Below, one piece after another: positions 1 through 10,104 of a stretch of DNA of 64,000 bases. A program made the position numbers and the translations under genes. The stretch is taken from positions 23,567,501 to 23,631,500 of the forward strand of contig CANTUV010000032.1 of NCBI GenBank assembly GCA_947685225.1, written 5' to 3'. Source of the DNA: Garcia nutans. Taxonomy: Eukaryota > Streptophyta > Magnoliopsida > Malpighiales > Euphorbiaceae. The stretch's first letter is position 1. Each line of letters starts with the position of its first letter. The notes beneath the pieces are model-generated. The model made no database searches. It was not told where the DNA came from and worked only from the letters and a program-made list of their open reading frames with translations.

Positions 1-2673
1 CTCGAAGGAGAGCTACATCCATTCATTCTAGAAATTCAGAGAGTGAGAAGGAACAGAAAAGAGTTTGAGCACTGCACCGGATTTGATACAGAGGAGGACA
101 CTTTTGAATTTGAGTCAGATTCAGCACAATCAGTTAAAATGGCTGAAGAAAGACAAACAACCATGAGAGATTTTGCGAGACCTGTCATTGGGACTTCCAC
201 ATCTTGTATAAGGTTGACAGATGCAGCAAGGAATTATGAGTTGAAGAACATTCACTACAACATGCTGCCATCATTCTATGGAGTTCCAAATGAAGATCCT
301 TTGAACCTTATTTGGGATTTCTACTCCACCCTAAACACTTTTCCATTGGGAGGATTAACAGAGGATCAGTTGAGGATGCGGTGTTTTCCATATACTTTGA
401 AGGATAGGGCAAAGAGCTGGCTTGTGATGTTGCCCGAAAACTCACTGACAACTTGGGAGCAAGTTTATAACAAGTTCATGGGCAAGTTCTATTCACATCA
501 AAAGACAGCTGAGTTGAGAGGGAAGATTGCCACATTCTCTCAATTTGAAGGAGAACCATTTCATGAGGCTTAGGACAGATTTAAGATGCTATTGATCCAG
601 TGTCCACGTCATCACTACCGACTTCAACTTCTGAACCAGTTTTTCCATGATGGTCTCACCCAGCAATTTTAGAACACTGTCGATAATGCAACTGGGGGAG
701 CTATGGGAGAAAAGACAGCTGATGAGACTTATGAGATCTTTGAGATGTTGGGAGCTAATTCTCAACAAAAGAGTGTAAGGGGAAGAAATAAAGGGGTGAA
801 TCAATTGGAAGCCAATAGTGAAATGGTCAGTCAAATAGTTGAATTGACAAGGCAGGTTCAGATGATAAACATGAAGAACAATATTTCTTCATCTACTCAA
901 GAAGTGTGTGGAATCTGTGGGACATTAGGGCATGGAGCAAACAGTTGCCCCTCTGCATATGAATCATATGGGAATGAAGCTGAGCAAGTCAATGCCATGG
1001 GGGGATTTCAACCAAGAGCTCGGAATGATCCTTATTCAAATTCATATAATCCTGGTTGGAGGAATCACCCAAATTTTTCTTGGGCAACAAATAATTCTCA
1101 GCAGCCTTTCCATTTGCTCTAGAGAAAGAACCAACAGCAGGGCCAATCCTCAAATCAACGGCAGTTTAAGATAGAGAGCTTGGAGGAAAGTTTACAAGCT
1201 TTCATCAAAGTCAGTGTTCAAAATCAAGAGATGACTAATAAGAGCCTGGACTCATTAGAAGTGTAATTTAAAAAAGTGGAGACTCAAGTAGGACAACTTG
1301 CACAACAGATGCAGATTCAACAGAAGGGGAAATTCCCAAGTCAACCTGAGCAGGCACATTCAGTGACTGTTCTTAGGAGTGGGAAGGAAATTAACAATAA
1401 TGTTGAAAATGATTTTGTAAATGCAGGTGACTAAGAGAACAAGGAGGAAGGAGAACCAGAGAACAAAGGTGATGGAGTTATATCAGTGGAGAAATCACCT
1501 TCAGCAGATTTACATAAGGCAAGCAATCCGTACCTGCCTCCTATACCATTCCCTAGCAGGTTGAAAGATGATAAAAAAGATAAGCAATTTTCTAATATCT
1601 TCAACATGCTGTCTAAGGTAAGTATTAACTTACCCTTACTTGAAGCAATAAAGAATATGCCGGCTTATGCCAAGTTCTTCAAAGACCTGATCACTAAGAA
1701 AAAGAGGTATGAGCCAAACGAAAAGGTGATAGTTTTCGAGGTAGCTAGTGCTGTTCTGCAGCATAAACTACCTCCCAAACTAAAGGATCCTGGTAGCTTT
1801 ATAATTCAACTTTCTATGGGGAATGGAAAGGGGACTGAGGGCATGTGTGATCTAGGAGCTAGTGTGAATTTGATGCCTTATTCTGTGTATAAAGAATTAG
1901 AACTAGGGGAACTCAAATCAACCAAAATGATGTTGCAATTAGCTGATAGATCTTTTAGATTCCCGAAAGGGGTTATAGAAGATGTGTTAGTTAAGGTTGG
2001 TGGGTTAATAGTACCTGTAGATTTCATAGTTCTTGACATGGAAGGGAGTAATTCTGCACCATCAGCACACACTATTTTACTGGGTAGGCCTTTCATGGCT
2101 ACTACCAACACCTTAATAGATGTTAAAAATGGTAAGTTGTCAATGACTGTCTTAGGACAAACTGTAGAATTTTCTATTTTTAACACTTCTCCCATTCCTA
2201 CAACTGCTTTATATGAGAATTGTTCTTTAATTAATTGTGTTGATGCAGTTGTTTCAGATGATTTCTTGCTTACAGGTTCCTCAGATAAAGTGGGACTGAC
2301 ACTGACCTTAGAAGAGGAGGCTAAACCAGTGGGGGAGTCCCAAAAGTGCCTTAAACCAAAGGCATATGAGAGCTCGAGGAATTATAAGGATCACACTAAA
2401 GCACTTCATGACAGATTTATTGGGCGACAGACATTGAGTCCAGGTATGAAAGTTTTACTTTTTAATTCTCGACTCCATCTGTTTTCAGGTAAACACGAAT
2501 CTCGATGGAGTGGTCCTTTCGAGGTAACTAAGGTATGTCCTTCTGGTGCCATTGAATTGCTTAACTCTAGAACTAATAAGATTTTTAACGCAAATAGACA
2601 TAGATTTAAACCATATAAAGAAGGATTTCATGAAGTGAGGATCATTGACAGTACTTTGATCCACGATTCCTAG
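1..2673 (+). pseudogene. Athila gag-protease-integrase-tail polyprotein, copy A (broken, deletion derivative)
   Basis: One reading frame runs from gag to the integrase tail. The gag capsid part covers about 1-700, and a CCHC knuckle (CGICGTLGHGANSCP) lies at 907-948. The aspartic protease has its DLGAS active-site motif near 1849-1863, and 2362-2673 is the C-terminal integrase tail. Reverse transcriptase, RNase H and the integrase core are missing. There are no frameshifts, but in-frame stops occur at 571-573, 670-672, 1120-1122, 1264-1266 and 1432-1434. At least three match CAG or CAA to stop and one TGG to TAG when compared with copy B. From 1486 to 2673 the frame is open (395 codons) across protease and integrase tail. 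Gag packages element RNA and the protease would mature the polyprotein. Confidence 0.88.
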
Positions 2674-4307
2674 TCTTGCATGATGTTCAGCTTTATGACA
2701 TTAAAGAAGCGCTTAATGGGAGGCAACCCATTAGTTTGAATTTCTTTTTCATAGTTATAATTTTATATTTAGCAATTTTGATTTTATGTTTAGTTTAAAT
2801 AAATGGAAACCCTTAAGCTCTCTTGTATCTTATTTTTGACCATTTGTGTTTGTGATGAAAAGTTAGGGTTTTGCCTCACCAGGGTATGATGGAAGACAGG
2901 TTGTACTTTCTCTTTCTCTTTATTATTCTTGTTTTCCATTGAGGACAATGGAAATTCTAAAGTGTGGGGTAATCTTTTAGTTGTTCCTTAATTATTGTTT
3001 TGTTTGTCTTGGTGTGTTTTATTGTGATGTGCATGGCATAATAGTTGAAATCTTATTGATCTTTTCTGGGATTTTAGCATTATAGTTGAGACTTTAGTAT
3101 TAGCATAGAAATGAGCATTTGAATTCATTCAGGATTAATTTTCACATTCTGCAATTTATGACATATGAATCTTTGTAAACCCACCTGTGTGAGTTTTGAG
3201 CCTCATAATTTGATATTATTATCAATTGATTTTCTTTTCTTAAGTGTGCACATTCATGATGTTGCATCTCTAGAGTTTGCTTTTGCATACTAATTGAACT
3301 CACATTATGATTTAATCTCAAGTTTTAAAATGATGAAGGCAAAATAGGTTAGCCCTTTAGCTTAAAAAGACCTTCCTTAATATTGATTTCCTTAGTGAGC
3401 CAAGTTGAGCCTTTGACTTTTTCTTGTTTGATAAACACAATTCTCAACTTAACATGTTCTTATTATCATCATACCTGCATTAAGGAATGGAGTTTTATGA
3501 TATGAAAATAGGGTGGTTTGTTTCAAAGTGTGGGGTAAGCAAGTAAAAAAAATAAATAAAAGAAGAAAAATGGAATTGCTAATTGGAGGTTGAAATGCAT
3601 ACTTTGCACATTGTATTTGATTAAGAGTCATTATTCTTTTCCTCTACATTTTAAGCTAGATGTTCTATGCAATTCTTAATTTTGTATACATATATATTTA
3701 AAAAAATGATAAAAGTTAAAAAAAAAAGGGAGAAAAAAATAAAAGAAAAGTTATATATATATATACAAAATTCATATATGTTCTAGCATTAGTTATCAAA
3801 AGTGGAATGTTGACTCATGTAATTTTATGCAAGTATGTAAGATTATCAAGGGTTGGTGAGTATGCCATTTGAGGGAGTTATGCATTTCTTTGCAAGAGTA
3901 TTGTCTAATTTAGATACTCCATTTCTTGATGCTCCAACTTAAATGTCTTTTCTCACACCTTTACCTTAGCCCCACTACATCCAAATGAAAGACCTTCAGA
4001 TTATTTCTTGAGAAAATCAGTGAGGGAGATTGGATAATTAAGCAAGTTTATGGTAGTATGCAATCATGAGTGGTTTGAGTGATTAACTTTTGAAATCGAG
4101 AGAAACACTTAGATGAGAGATAAGATTTGTATGTCTGGATTAATGAATGAGTTAAGAAAATCTTGATTGAAGGAAATTACAATTATTTATGTTGTGTCTT
4201 AAAGGATTTCATCTTATATGTTGGAATTATAGTTAAGGTTGTTTGAGTTTTTAATTTATGCCATGTGAATTGGCTTAGGACAAGCAAAGATTTAAGTGTG
4301 GGGTAGT
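2674..4307 (+). other. Athila A 3' noncoding region with purine tract
   Basis: About 1.6 kb without a credible ORF separates the integrase tail from the LTR. It starts with the GGGAGGCAACCC motif at 2719-2730, which is also present in copies B and C. It contains three AAGTGTGGGGTA motifs (2960-2971, 3526-3537, 4294-4305), the last forming the primer tract for plus-strand synthesis next to the LTR. AT-rich simple sequence lies around 3690-3770. No env-like frame was seen here. Confidence 0.8.
2933..2971 (+). promoter_or_regulatory. Hairpin plus purine-tract-like module, Athila A
   Basis: A perfect 9-bp inverted repeat (TTTCCATTG and its complement) with loop AGGA spans 2933-2954 and is followed five bases later by AAGTGTGGGGTA. 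Equivalent modules occur at 11781-11819 (B, one stem mismatch) and 61360-61396 (C, compensating stem changes). A second version lies immediately before the LTR purine tract at 62666-62702 and 23835-23872. The function is not known; a role in RNA structure or in priming is inference. Confidence 0.6.
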
Positions 4308-4599
4308 TGTTTTATTAGTTTTTGTTATAGTTTTATGTCTTGTTTATTATGATAATTATTGTTTTATTTAGGTATTTTGTTAGTTTTAATCGGTTTGTTT
4401 GGTGTTTTCATTAATTTTGGTAGTTTTAGTTCTTTCAGTATTTATGTCATTTTTTATCTAGTTTTTAGTATTATGTTTATGTTTTGTTGGTTATTGTCTA
4501 TTTACTTCTTGTTTAAAGTTTGTTTTGAGTTTTGTGTTAGGTTAAAACAGCAAGGAAACAAATTGAAGGAGAAAGGGGCAGAGGCTGACATAGGCAGAG

Positions 4600-5013
4600 G
4601 ACACGGCCAAGTCACTGGTCGTGTCCCATACCTATTTAAAAAGGAAAGCAAGTCTCAGTAGCAGACACAAGCAAGGGACACGGCCAAGTCAGTGGCCGTG
4701 TCCCTCCAAAGAAGCCCAACACGGCCAAGTCACCTTCACTTGGCCGTGTCTCACTTGGTTCCAAAGGAAAAGAGAAGCAAATCTTCACAGAAGCAAACAC
4801 AGGCAAGGGACACGGCCAATTCACTGGCCGTATCCCTCCAAAATAGTCCTACACGGCCAAGTCAAGTTTCAACTGGCTGTGTCACTCAATCCAAGAAGAA
4901 AAGAAGGAATTCTGAGACAGAAGCGGATACATGCAAGCGACATGGCCAAGTCACTGGCCGTGTCCCTCCAAAGAGCACTCACACGGCCAAGTCACATGCA
5001 ACTTGGCCGTGTC
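4600..5013 (+). repeat. Array of CACGGCC palindromes in Athila U3
   Basis: Seven inverted repeats begin ACACGGCCAA and end TTGGCCGTGT or TGGCCGTGT. Short forms (about 9-bp arms, 6-base loop) lie near 4602, 4678, 4810 and 4940. Long forms (about 12-bp arms, 7-base loop) lie near 4720, 4851 and 4981. Short and long forms alternate inside a roughly 130-bp tandem unit. The array ends about 45 bp before the TATA-like box, so it occupies the promoter-proximal part of U3. ORFs across it are by-products of the repeat. Confidence 0.85.
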
Positions 5014-5058
5014 TCTCATAAACCAAAGCCGTAGCGAGTTTTTAAAGTGGACGATTCA

Positions 5059-5066
5059 TATAAAAA
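5059..5066 (+). promoter_or_regulatory. TATA-like box of the shared Athila LTR
   Basis: TATAAAAA directly follows the palindrome array and precedes a leader with AGGGTTTGGG. The same element is at 24625-24632 in the 3' LTR of B, and TATAAATA occupies the matching place in copy C. By ordinary plant spacing, transcription would begin about 25-35 bp downstream; this was not measured. Confidence 0.6.
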
Positions 5067-6034
5067 GAAAAGAGAAGCTAGGGTTTGGGACGGTTGACGA
5101 TTTGGAGAGCTGATTTAGCCGTTTGATATTGAGCTTAGGGTTTTGACAGTTGTTTTTTTAATTTTGATTAAACTTTGGATCAAAACTAGTTTAGATTAGA
5201 TTGTTCATGCCATTGATTCATCCTTCTTGCAAGATTTGATCAAGAGATTCTTAAGAGCTTCAAGGAGTTTGTAACTTGGTTTTGTTCTCGAACTTATTCT
5301 CTTTATTTTCATTGAAATTGTATTAATGGATATTATCATGTCTAATTTGATTTCTTTGACTATTAATGAGATGAGTATGTTTGATTGCATTATGAACTAA
5401 TTTGATCTAGTCTAGGGTTTGTATGGATCTGCTATGAATGTATGAATTGGTTATTCTCTTAGCTAATAATTTCTTTAGCCTTGATTGAATGAAATATTGT
5501 TAATATATAATTGATTGGCCACCAATTATGTGTTTTAGGTATTAGATAATGGATTGAGAGATGAAGACTAATGCTGGAACAATTCAATTAGGGACTTAGG
5601 TGAATTAGAGATATATCCTATTAAAAAGATTGTTTCAATTATAACAAGATTAGTTGTAAGAGGTTTGAATGCGAGAGCTTATTTCCTTGACTCAATTAAT
5701 TAAGTTGTTTGAGATTTAATCTTTGAAATTAAATTAGTTAAGAGGAATAACCGTTCATACATATCAGTAGTAGAGAAGTGCAACCCTAGACCTTTTTATC
5801 AAGTGAATCAAAACATCAGCTTAATTTACTTTATTTGTTTTTAAACTACAATCATTCTTCTTCAGTATTGAGCAATTTAAATTTATTCATTACTTGTTAC
5901 TTTTAATTTGATAATCAATTAGCTACTTTAGCCTCCTTTAGAGATGACCTTGGGGCGATCACCTTTGCTACAGTTACCTCGTATACTTGCGAGTGACGCT
6001 TTGTGGTAGAGTTAATTTGAGCGCAACAAGTTTT

Positions 6035-6052
6035 TAGCGCCGTTGCCGGGGA
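6035..6052 (+). other. Primer binding site of Athila copy B (tRNA-Asp type)
   Basis: TAGCGCCGTTGCCGGGGA starts six bases after the LTR end. It differs by one base from TGGCGCCGTTGCCGGGGA, which is typical of Athila elements and complementary to the 3' end of tRNA-Asp. It marks the start of minus-strand cDNA synthesis. Confidence 0.88.
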
Positions 6053-7449
6053 GGCTAATTGGCGTAATTGCTTATTAAAAAAAATACTTTAGATTAATTT
6101 TCATTGTTTATTTTTTATTTTATTTTGTCTTTTGCTTTTAATAATTTCTTTTTCTAGAAAAATTCTGTTTATGCAAGGCAGGAGATCGCTCGAAGGAGAG
6201 CTACATCCATTCATTCCAGAAATTCAGAGAGTGAAAAGGAGCAGAGAAGAGTTTGAGCACTGCACCGGATTTGATACAGAGGAGGACACTTCTGAATTTG
6301 AGTCAGATTCTGCACAATTAGTTAAAATGGCTGAAGAAAGACAAACAACCATGAGAGATTTTGCTAGACCTGTCATTGGGACTTCCACATCTTGTATAAG
6401 GTTGATAGATGCAGCAAGGAATTATGAGTTGAAGAACATTCACTACAACATGCTGCCATCATTCTATGGAGTTCCAAATGAAGATCCTTTGAACTTTATT
6501 CGGGATTTCTACTCCACCCTCAACACTTTTCCATTGGGAGGATTAACAGAGGAACAGCTGAGGATGCGGTGTTTTCCATATACTTTGAAGGATAGGGCAA
6601 AGAGCTGGCTTATGATGTTGCCCGAAAACTCACTGACAACTTGGGAGCAAGTTTATAACAAGTTCATGGGCAAGTTCTATTCACATCAAAAGACAGCTGA
6701 GTTGAGAGGGAAGATTGCCACATTCTCTCAATTTGATGGAGAACCATTTCATGAGGCTTGGGACAGATTTAAGATGCTATTGATCCAGTGTCCACATCAT
6801 CACTACCCACTTCAACTTCTGAACCAGTTTTTCTATGATGGTCTCACCCGGCAATTTCAGAACACTGTCGATAATGCAGCTGGGGGAGCTATGGGAGAAA
6901 AGACAGCTGATGAGACTTATGAGATCTTTGAGATGTTGGGAGCTAATTCTCAACAAAAGAGTGTAAGGGGAAGAAGTAAAGGGGTGAATCAATTGGAAGC
7001 CAATAGTGAAATGGTCAGTCAAATAGCTGAATTGACAAGGCAGGTTCAGATGATAAACATAAAGAACAATATTTCTTCATCTACTCAAGAAGTGTGTGGA
7101 ATCTGTGGGACATTAGGGCATGGAGCAAACGGTTGCCCCTCTGCATATGAATCATATGGGAATGAAGCTGAGCAAGTCAATGCCATGGGGGGATTTCAAC
7201 CAAGAGCTCGGAATGATCCTTATTCAAATTCATATATTCCTTGTTGGAGGAATCACCCAAAATTTTCTTGGGCAACAAATAATTCTCAGCAGCCTTTCCA
7301 TTTGCTCCAGAGACAGAACCAGCAGCAGGGCCAATCCTCAAATCAACGGCAGTCTAAGATAGAGAGCTTGGAGGAAAGTTTACAAGCTTTCATCAATGTC
7401 AGTGTTCAAAATTAAGAGATGACTAATAAGAGCCTAGACTCATTAGAAG

Positions 7450-10104
7450 TGTAACATCCCGAATTCCAGATTGGTAAGAAACAGACATAGAGGATATGAT
7501 TTAGGCTTAGAATAAAGGAGTTTAGAACATGACCTATAACTTGAGCTCGAATTTCATCCAAGTTAATGACAGAATTAGAGAGTCTCAAAGAAGACGTAAT
7601 TGTTTATTTGTGTCTTAGCTAGATGTATAATTTGAAATTACTCAATTTGGAGTTGTACAAAATAAGATATGATGGATTTAGTAGACAATGTGCAAGCTGC
7701 CTCATGACAGCATAGTAGGCTTGACTTCAAAGGACCGTCAAAAATCAGATATAGCTCGGATCGACCTGAAATTTTGAAAAAAATGTAGCCCCGGATGTCT
7801 AGTTTCAGTGAGAATAATAATTACTTAATTTGGAGTCATGAGTAAAAAGATATTAATAAAGAAAGACAGCAAGGTCAGGAAGGGATATCAAAAGGACCTA
7901 AGTGAGAATTTCTCAAAAGTTAGGGGCAACTATGTAAATTTAAAAATTAAGTGTCGGAAGTTCTTAATAGTGCCCATATCTGACCACGAAAGAATATTCT
8001 CGAGATTAATCGGGTCATAACCATGGGTTTCAATTTTTCCCGAAAATGCATGATTTAAAAGTTACAATCGATTAATCGCCGAAACGTAAAGTGGGCCCGG
8101 TTTCGTGTCGGGACCGTATGGGTAACACGGGACAACTTTAGGGTATCCAATGGAAAGAGGGACAAGTGGGAAGAAGTAATGGGAAAGAAAACTATAAAAA
8201 TCTCTTGTTGGCCAATCAAAAGTAACCATTTAGCATGAGTATTAAATGAAGAAAGAGAAAGGTGGACAAGTGGTCTTTAAGGATTTATCCAACACATAAG
8301 GTGATCATCATTTTTTCCCTTATATATACATATATCATGATATGAAGAACCAATTTCTCTCTTTTCCACTTACAAATTTCGGCCACAATAGGAAAAGCAA
8401 AAGGGAATTAAAGAGCAAGGTTTGGTACTTTAACCATGGAACTCCTTTTAAAATTTTTCTGTTTTACAATTAGTAAAATGCTGTGACTTGTATGATTTTT
8501 AATTAAATATAGAAAACTTATATTGAGTTGAATTTTGTATATGTTGTTTTTTAGTAAGTCTAGTATTTGAGAAAAATAATTTGGAACCACATTGATTGAA
8601 TTTAATTTACGGAATTTATAAAATTCAGAACTGCTGCCAGGATGCAGGGCAACTGGAGCAGTCAGGTTGGGTGAACTACTTGACCAAGATTTTGTGTCCA
8701 GTTTGATCTGAAATTTTAAAGGAATAATTTTAAGATGTAAAACTAAATTCTGTAAAAATTTTAGAGTTTTTAGCCAAGTGGATTATTTTATACAAATTTT
8801 CTAAAACAAGGATCAAGTTGGCTAAAGAACCAGAGTTTATTGTTCATATGGAAAATTTTCATTATTTTTATCAAAAACTTGGTCAAAAACTTGGTGTGGG
8901 TGTTTTATCATTTTATTTTTAGTATTGAGTTTAATTATGATATGATGAATAAATTAAGATGGAAAATATGTGAATACATGTGATACATATGTGAGTATAT
9001 GTGATATTTGTGTAAATATATATGGTATATACATGGAGAATATGTGGTATATATATGAAGTGAATGGGTATATATGAAATGTTATATATGCTCTACTCGG
9101 TAAATGGGTAAAACTGGTCTGGAATGGGGGTTTGGCATGCCATCCTACCGGCAGTACTATCTTAACGGCTTCGGTCGGGATATTACTTACGCGCGCGCGG
9201 TTATATCGTGTGAGGTCAAGATTATGGCAACTAGTCGTGTGAGACCAAGACTACGCAGTTATTCTATATCGTGTGAGACCAAGACCATGACAATTATTCG
9301 TGTGAGGTCAAGACCACGCGTAACTCTATATGAGGCCTCATTTCGAGATCAGTGTATTCATAATTACCTAGTGGAGCATATTAACTCGTAATTATAATGA
9401 AGTTATATTACATGTTGTTTATATACAGAATGTGAATCTTAACTTAATTAGAAAATATAAATATGATGATTGTATGAAAATAGTTTAATTATGCAGTATT
9501 CTACTTTTACATGTGTTTCAATAAACCTTCCTTGCACTATTTATATTCGGCAATGGTTAAAGTACCCACTAAGCAATGCTTAGCGAGTTTAGTTTCTTCT
9601 AAACTCGTAGGTTATTAGCAAGAAGCCAGTAGCGAGCAGAGGAGTCCTGCGATTTGTTGGTCATCAACAAACTTAAGTGGTGCTCTTTATTTTGTATTTT
9701 GGTATTAGAAACTGACATGTACTTATTTGAACAATACAAAGAGATAACTTGATGTAACATGTAAGTCTAGTAATGTATAATAACTGTATGGTTTTGAATT
9801 GAGTTGGGTTGTGAATATAGAAGTGTAAATTCTTCTTGCAGGATTGTAGTTGAGGTTATAAGGGTGGATCATTGGGAGTGTATTGAATTTGTTTGTATTC
9901 GCATTGGTTTGTGTAAAAATGTTTTCGAAAATCAGAAAAAGAACAGTTTTGTCGACACTTGGGACCTCCATTTTTAGGGGAGGTTATGGCAATTTTTTTT
10001 TAAAATTTGCACTTAAAATTTGCTAAGTAAAATATTAAGACACAATCACCATGTGATAACAGTTCATCTTGGTCTATAAATGTAGGCTAAGATGGGGTGT
10101 TACA
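7450..10104 (+). mobile_element. Solo LTR of a Tekay/Del-like chromovirus
   Basis: The 2655-bp insertion begins TGTAACATCCC and ends GGGTGTTACA. It is flanked by the perfect 5-bp duplication AGAAG (7445-7449 and 10105-10109). Copy A shows the unoccupied site. There is no primer site, gag or pol inside, so it is a solo LTR, normally the product of recombination between the two LTRs of one element. Its central part (about 8450-8900) is clearly related to the LTRs of Tekay-1 and Tekay-2, but its U3 is different. TATATATA stretches lie near 8322 and a TATAAAAA motif near 8192. Confidence 0.92.
9206..9325 (+). repeat. Short tandem repeat inside the solo LTR
   Basis: Four units begin TCGTGTGAG and continue GTCAAGA or ACCAAGA, spaced roughly 29-33 bp apart. 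The stretch is richer in G and C than its surroundings. It lies in the same part of the LTR as the GTAACAG cassettes of Tekay-1 and Tekay-2 but has an unrelated sequence. Confidence 0.75.

Larger units (their letters stand above)
1..4307 (+). mobile_element. Athila-type Ty3/gypsy copy A, internal region (left end outside window)
   Basis: The window opens inside the gag of this copy; base 1 corresponds to about 6190 of copy B. The order is gag, protease, a short integrase tail, a long 3' noncoding stretch and a purine-rich tract (AAGTGTGGGGTA at 4294-4305), directly followed by an LTR at 4308. Copy A is nearly identical to copy B over its whole length and shares its pol deletions. Lineage assignment to Athila rests on the DLGAS protease, the tRNA-Asp-like primer site after the shared LTR and the FMDD reverse transcriptase of the related copy C. 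The 5' LTR of A must lie left of the window. Confidence 0.9.
4308..6028 (+). repeat. Athila LTR shared by copies A and B
   Basis: The LTR starts TGTTTTATTAG after the purine tract and ends GAGCGCAACA before the primer site. It is 1721 bp and matches the LTR at 23874-25596 (1723 bp) almost base for base. It acts as the 3' LTR of A and the 5' LTR of B. U3 contains a palindrome array (about 4600-5013) followed by a TATA-like box at 5059-5066. The ends were set by comparison with Athila C, where homology of the flanks stops at the same TG. Confidence 0.92.

Noticed and set aside
4621..5034. Open frames of 109-137 codons through the Athila LTR
   Set aside because: They read through the CACGGCC repeat, which keeps several frames open on both strands. 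The protein is repeat-derived (WPCPSK, AVSLQ) and the same occurs in the other LTRs.
5940..6028. tRNA-like sequence at the end of the Athila LTR
   Set aside because: The conserved block is the U5 end; no cloverleaf or A and B boxes in correct spacing could be recognised, and it recurs in all Athila LTRs.
9104..9391. 95-codon ORF in the solo LTR
   Set aside because: It reads through the TCGTGTGAG repeat and lies in a noncoding LTR.
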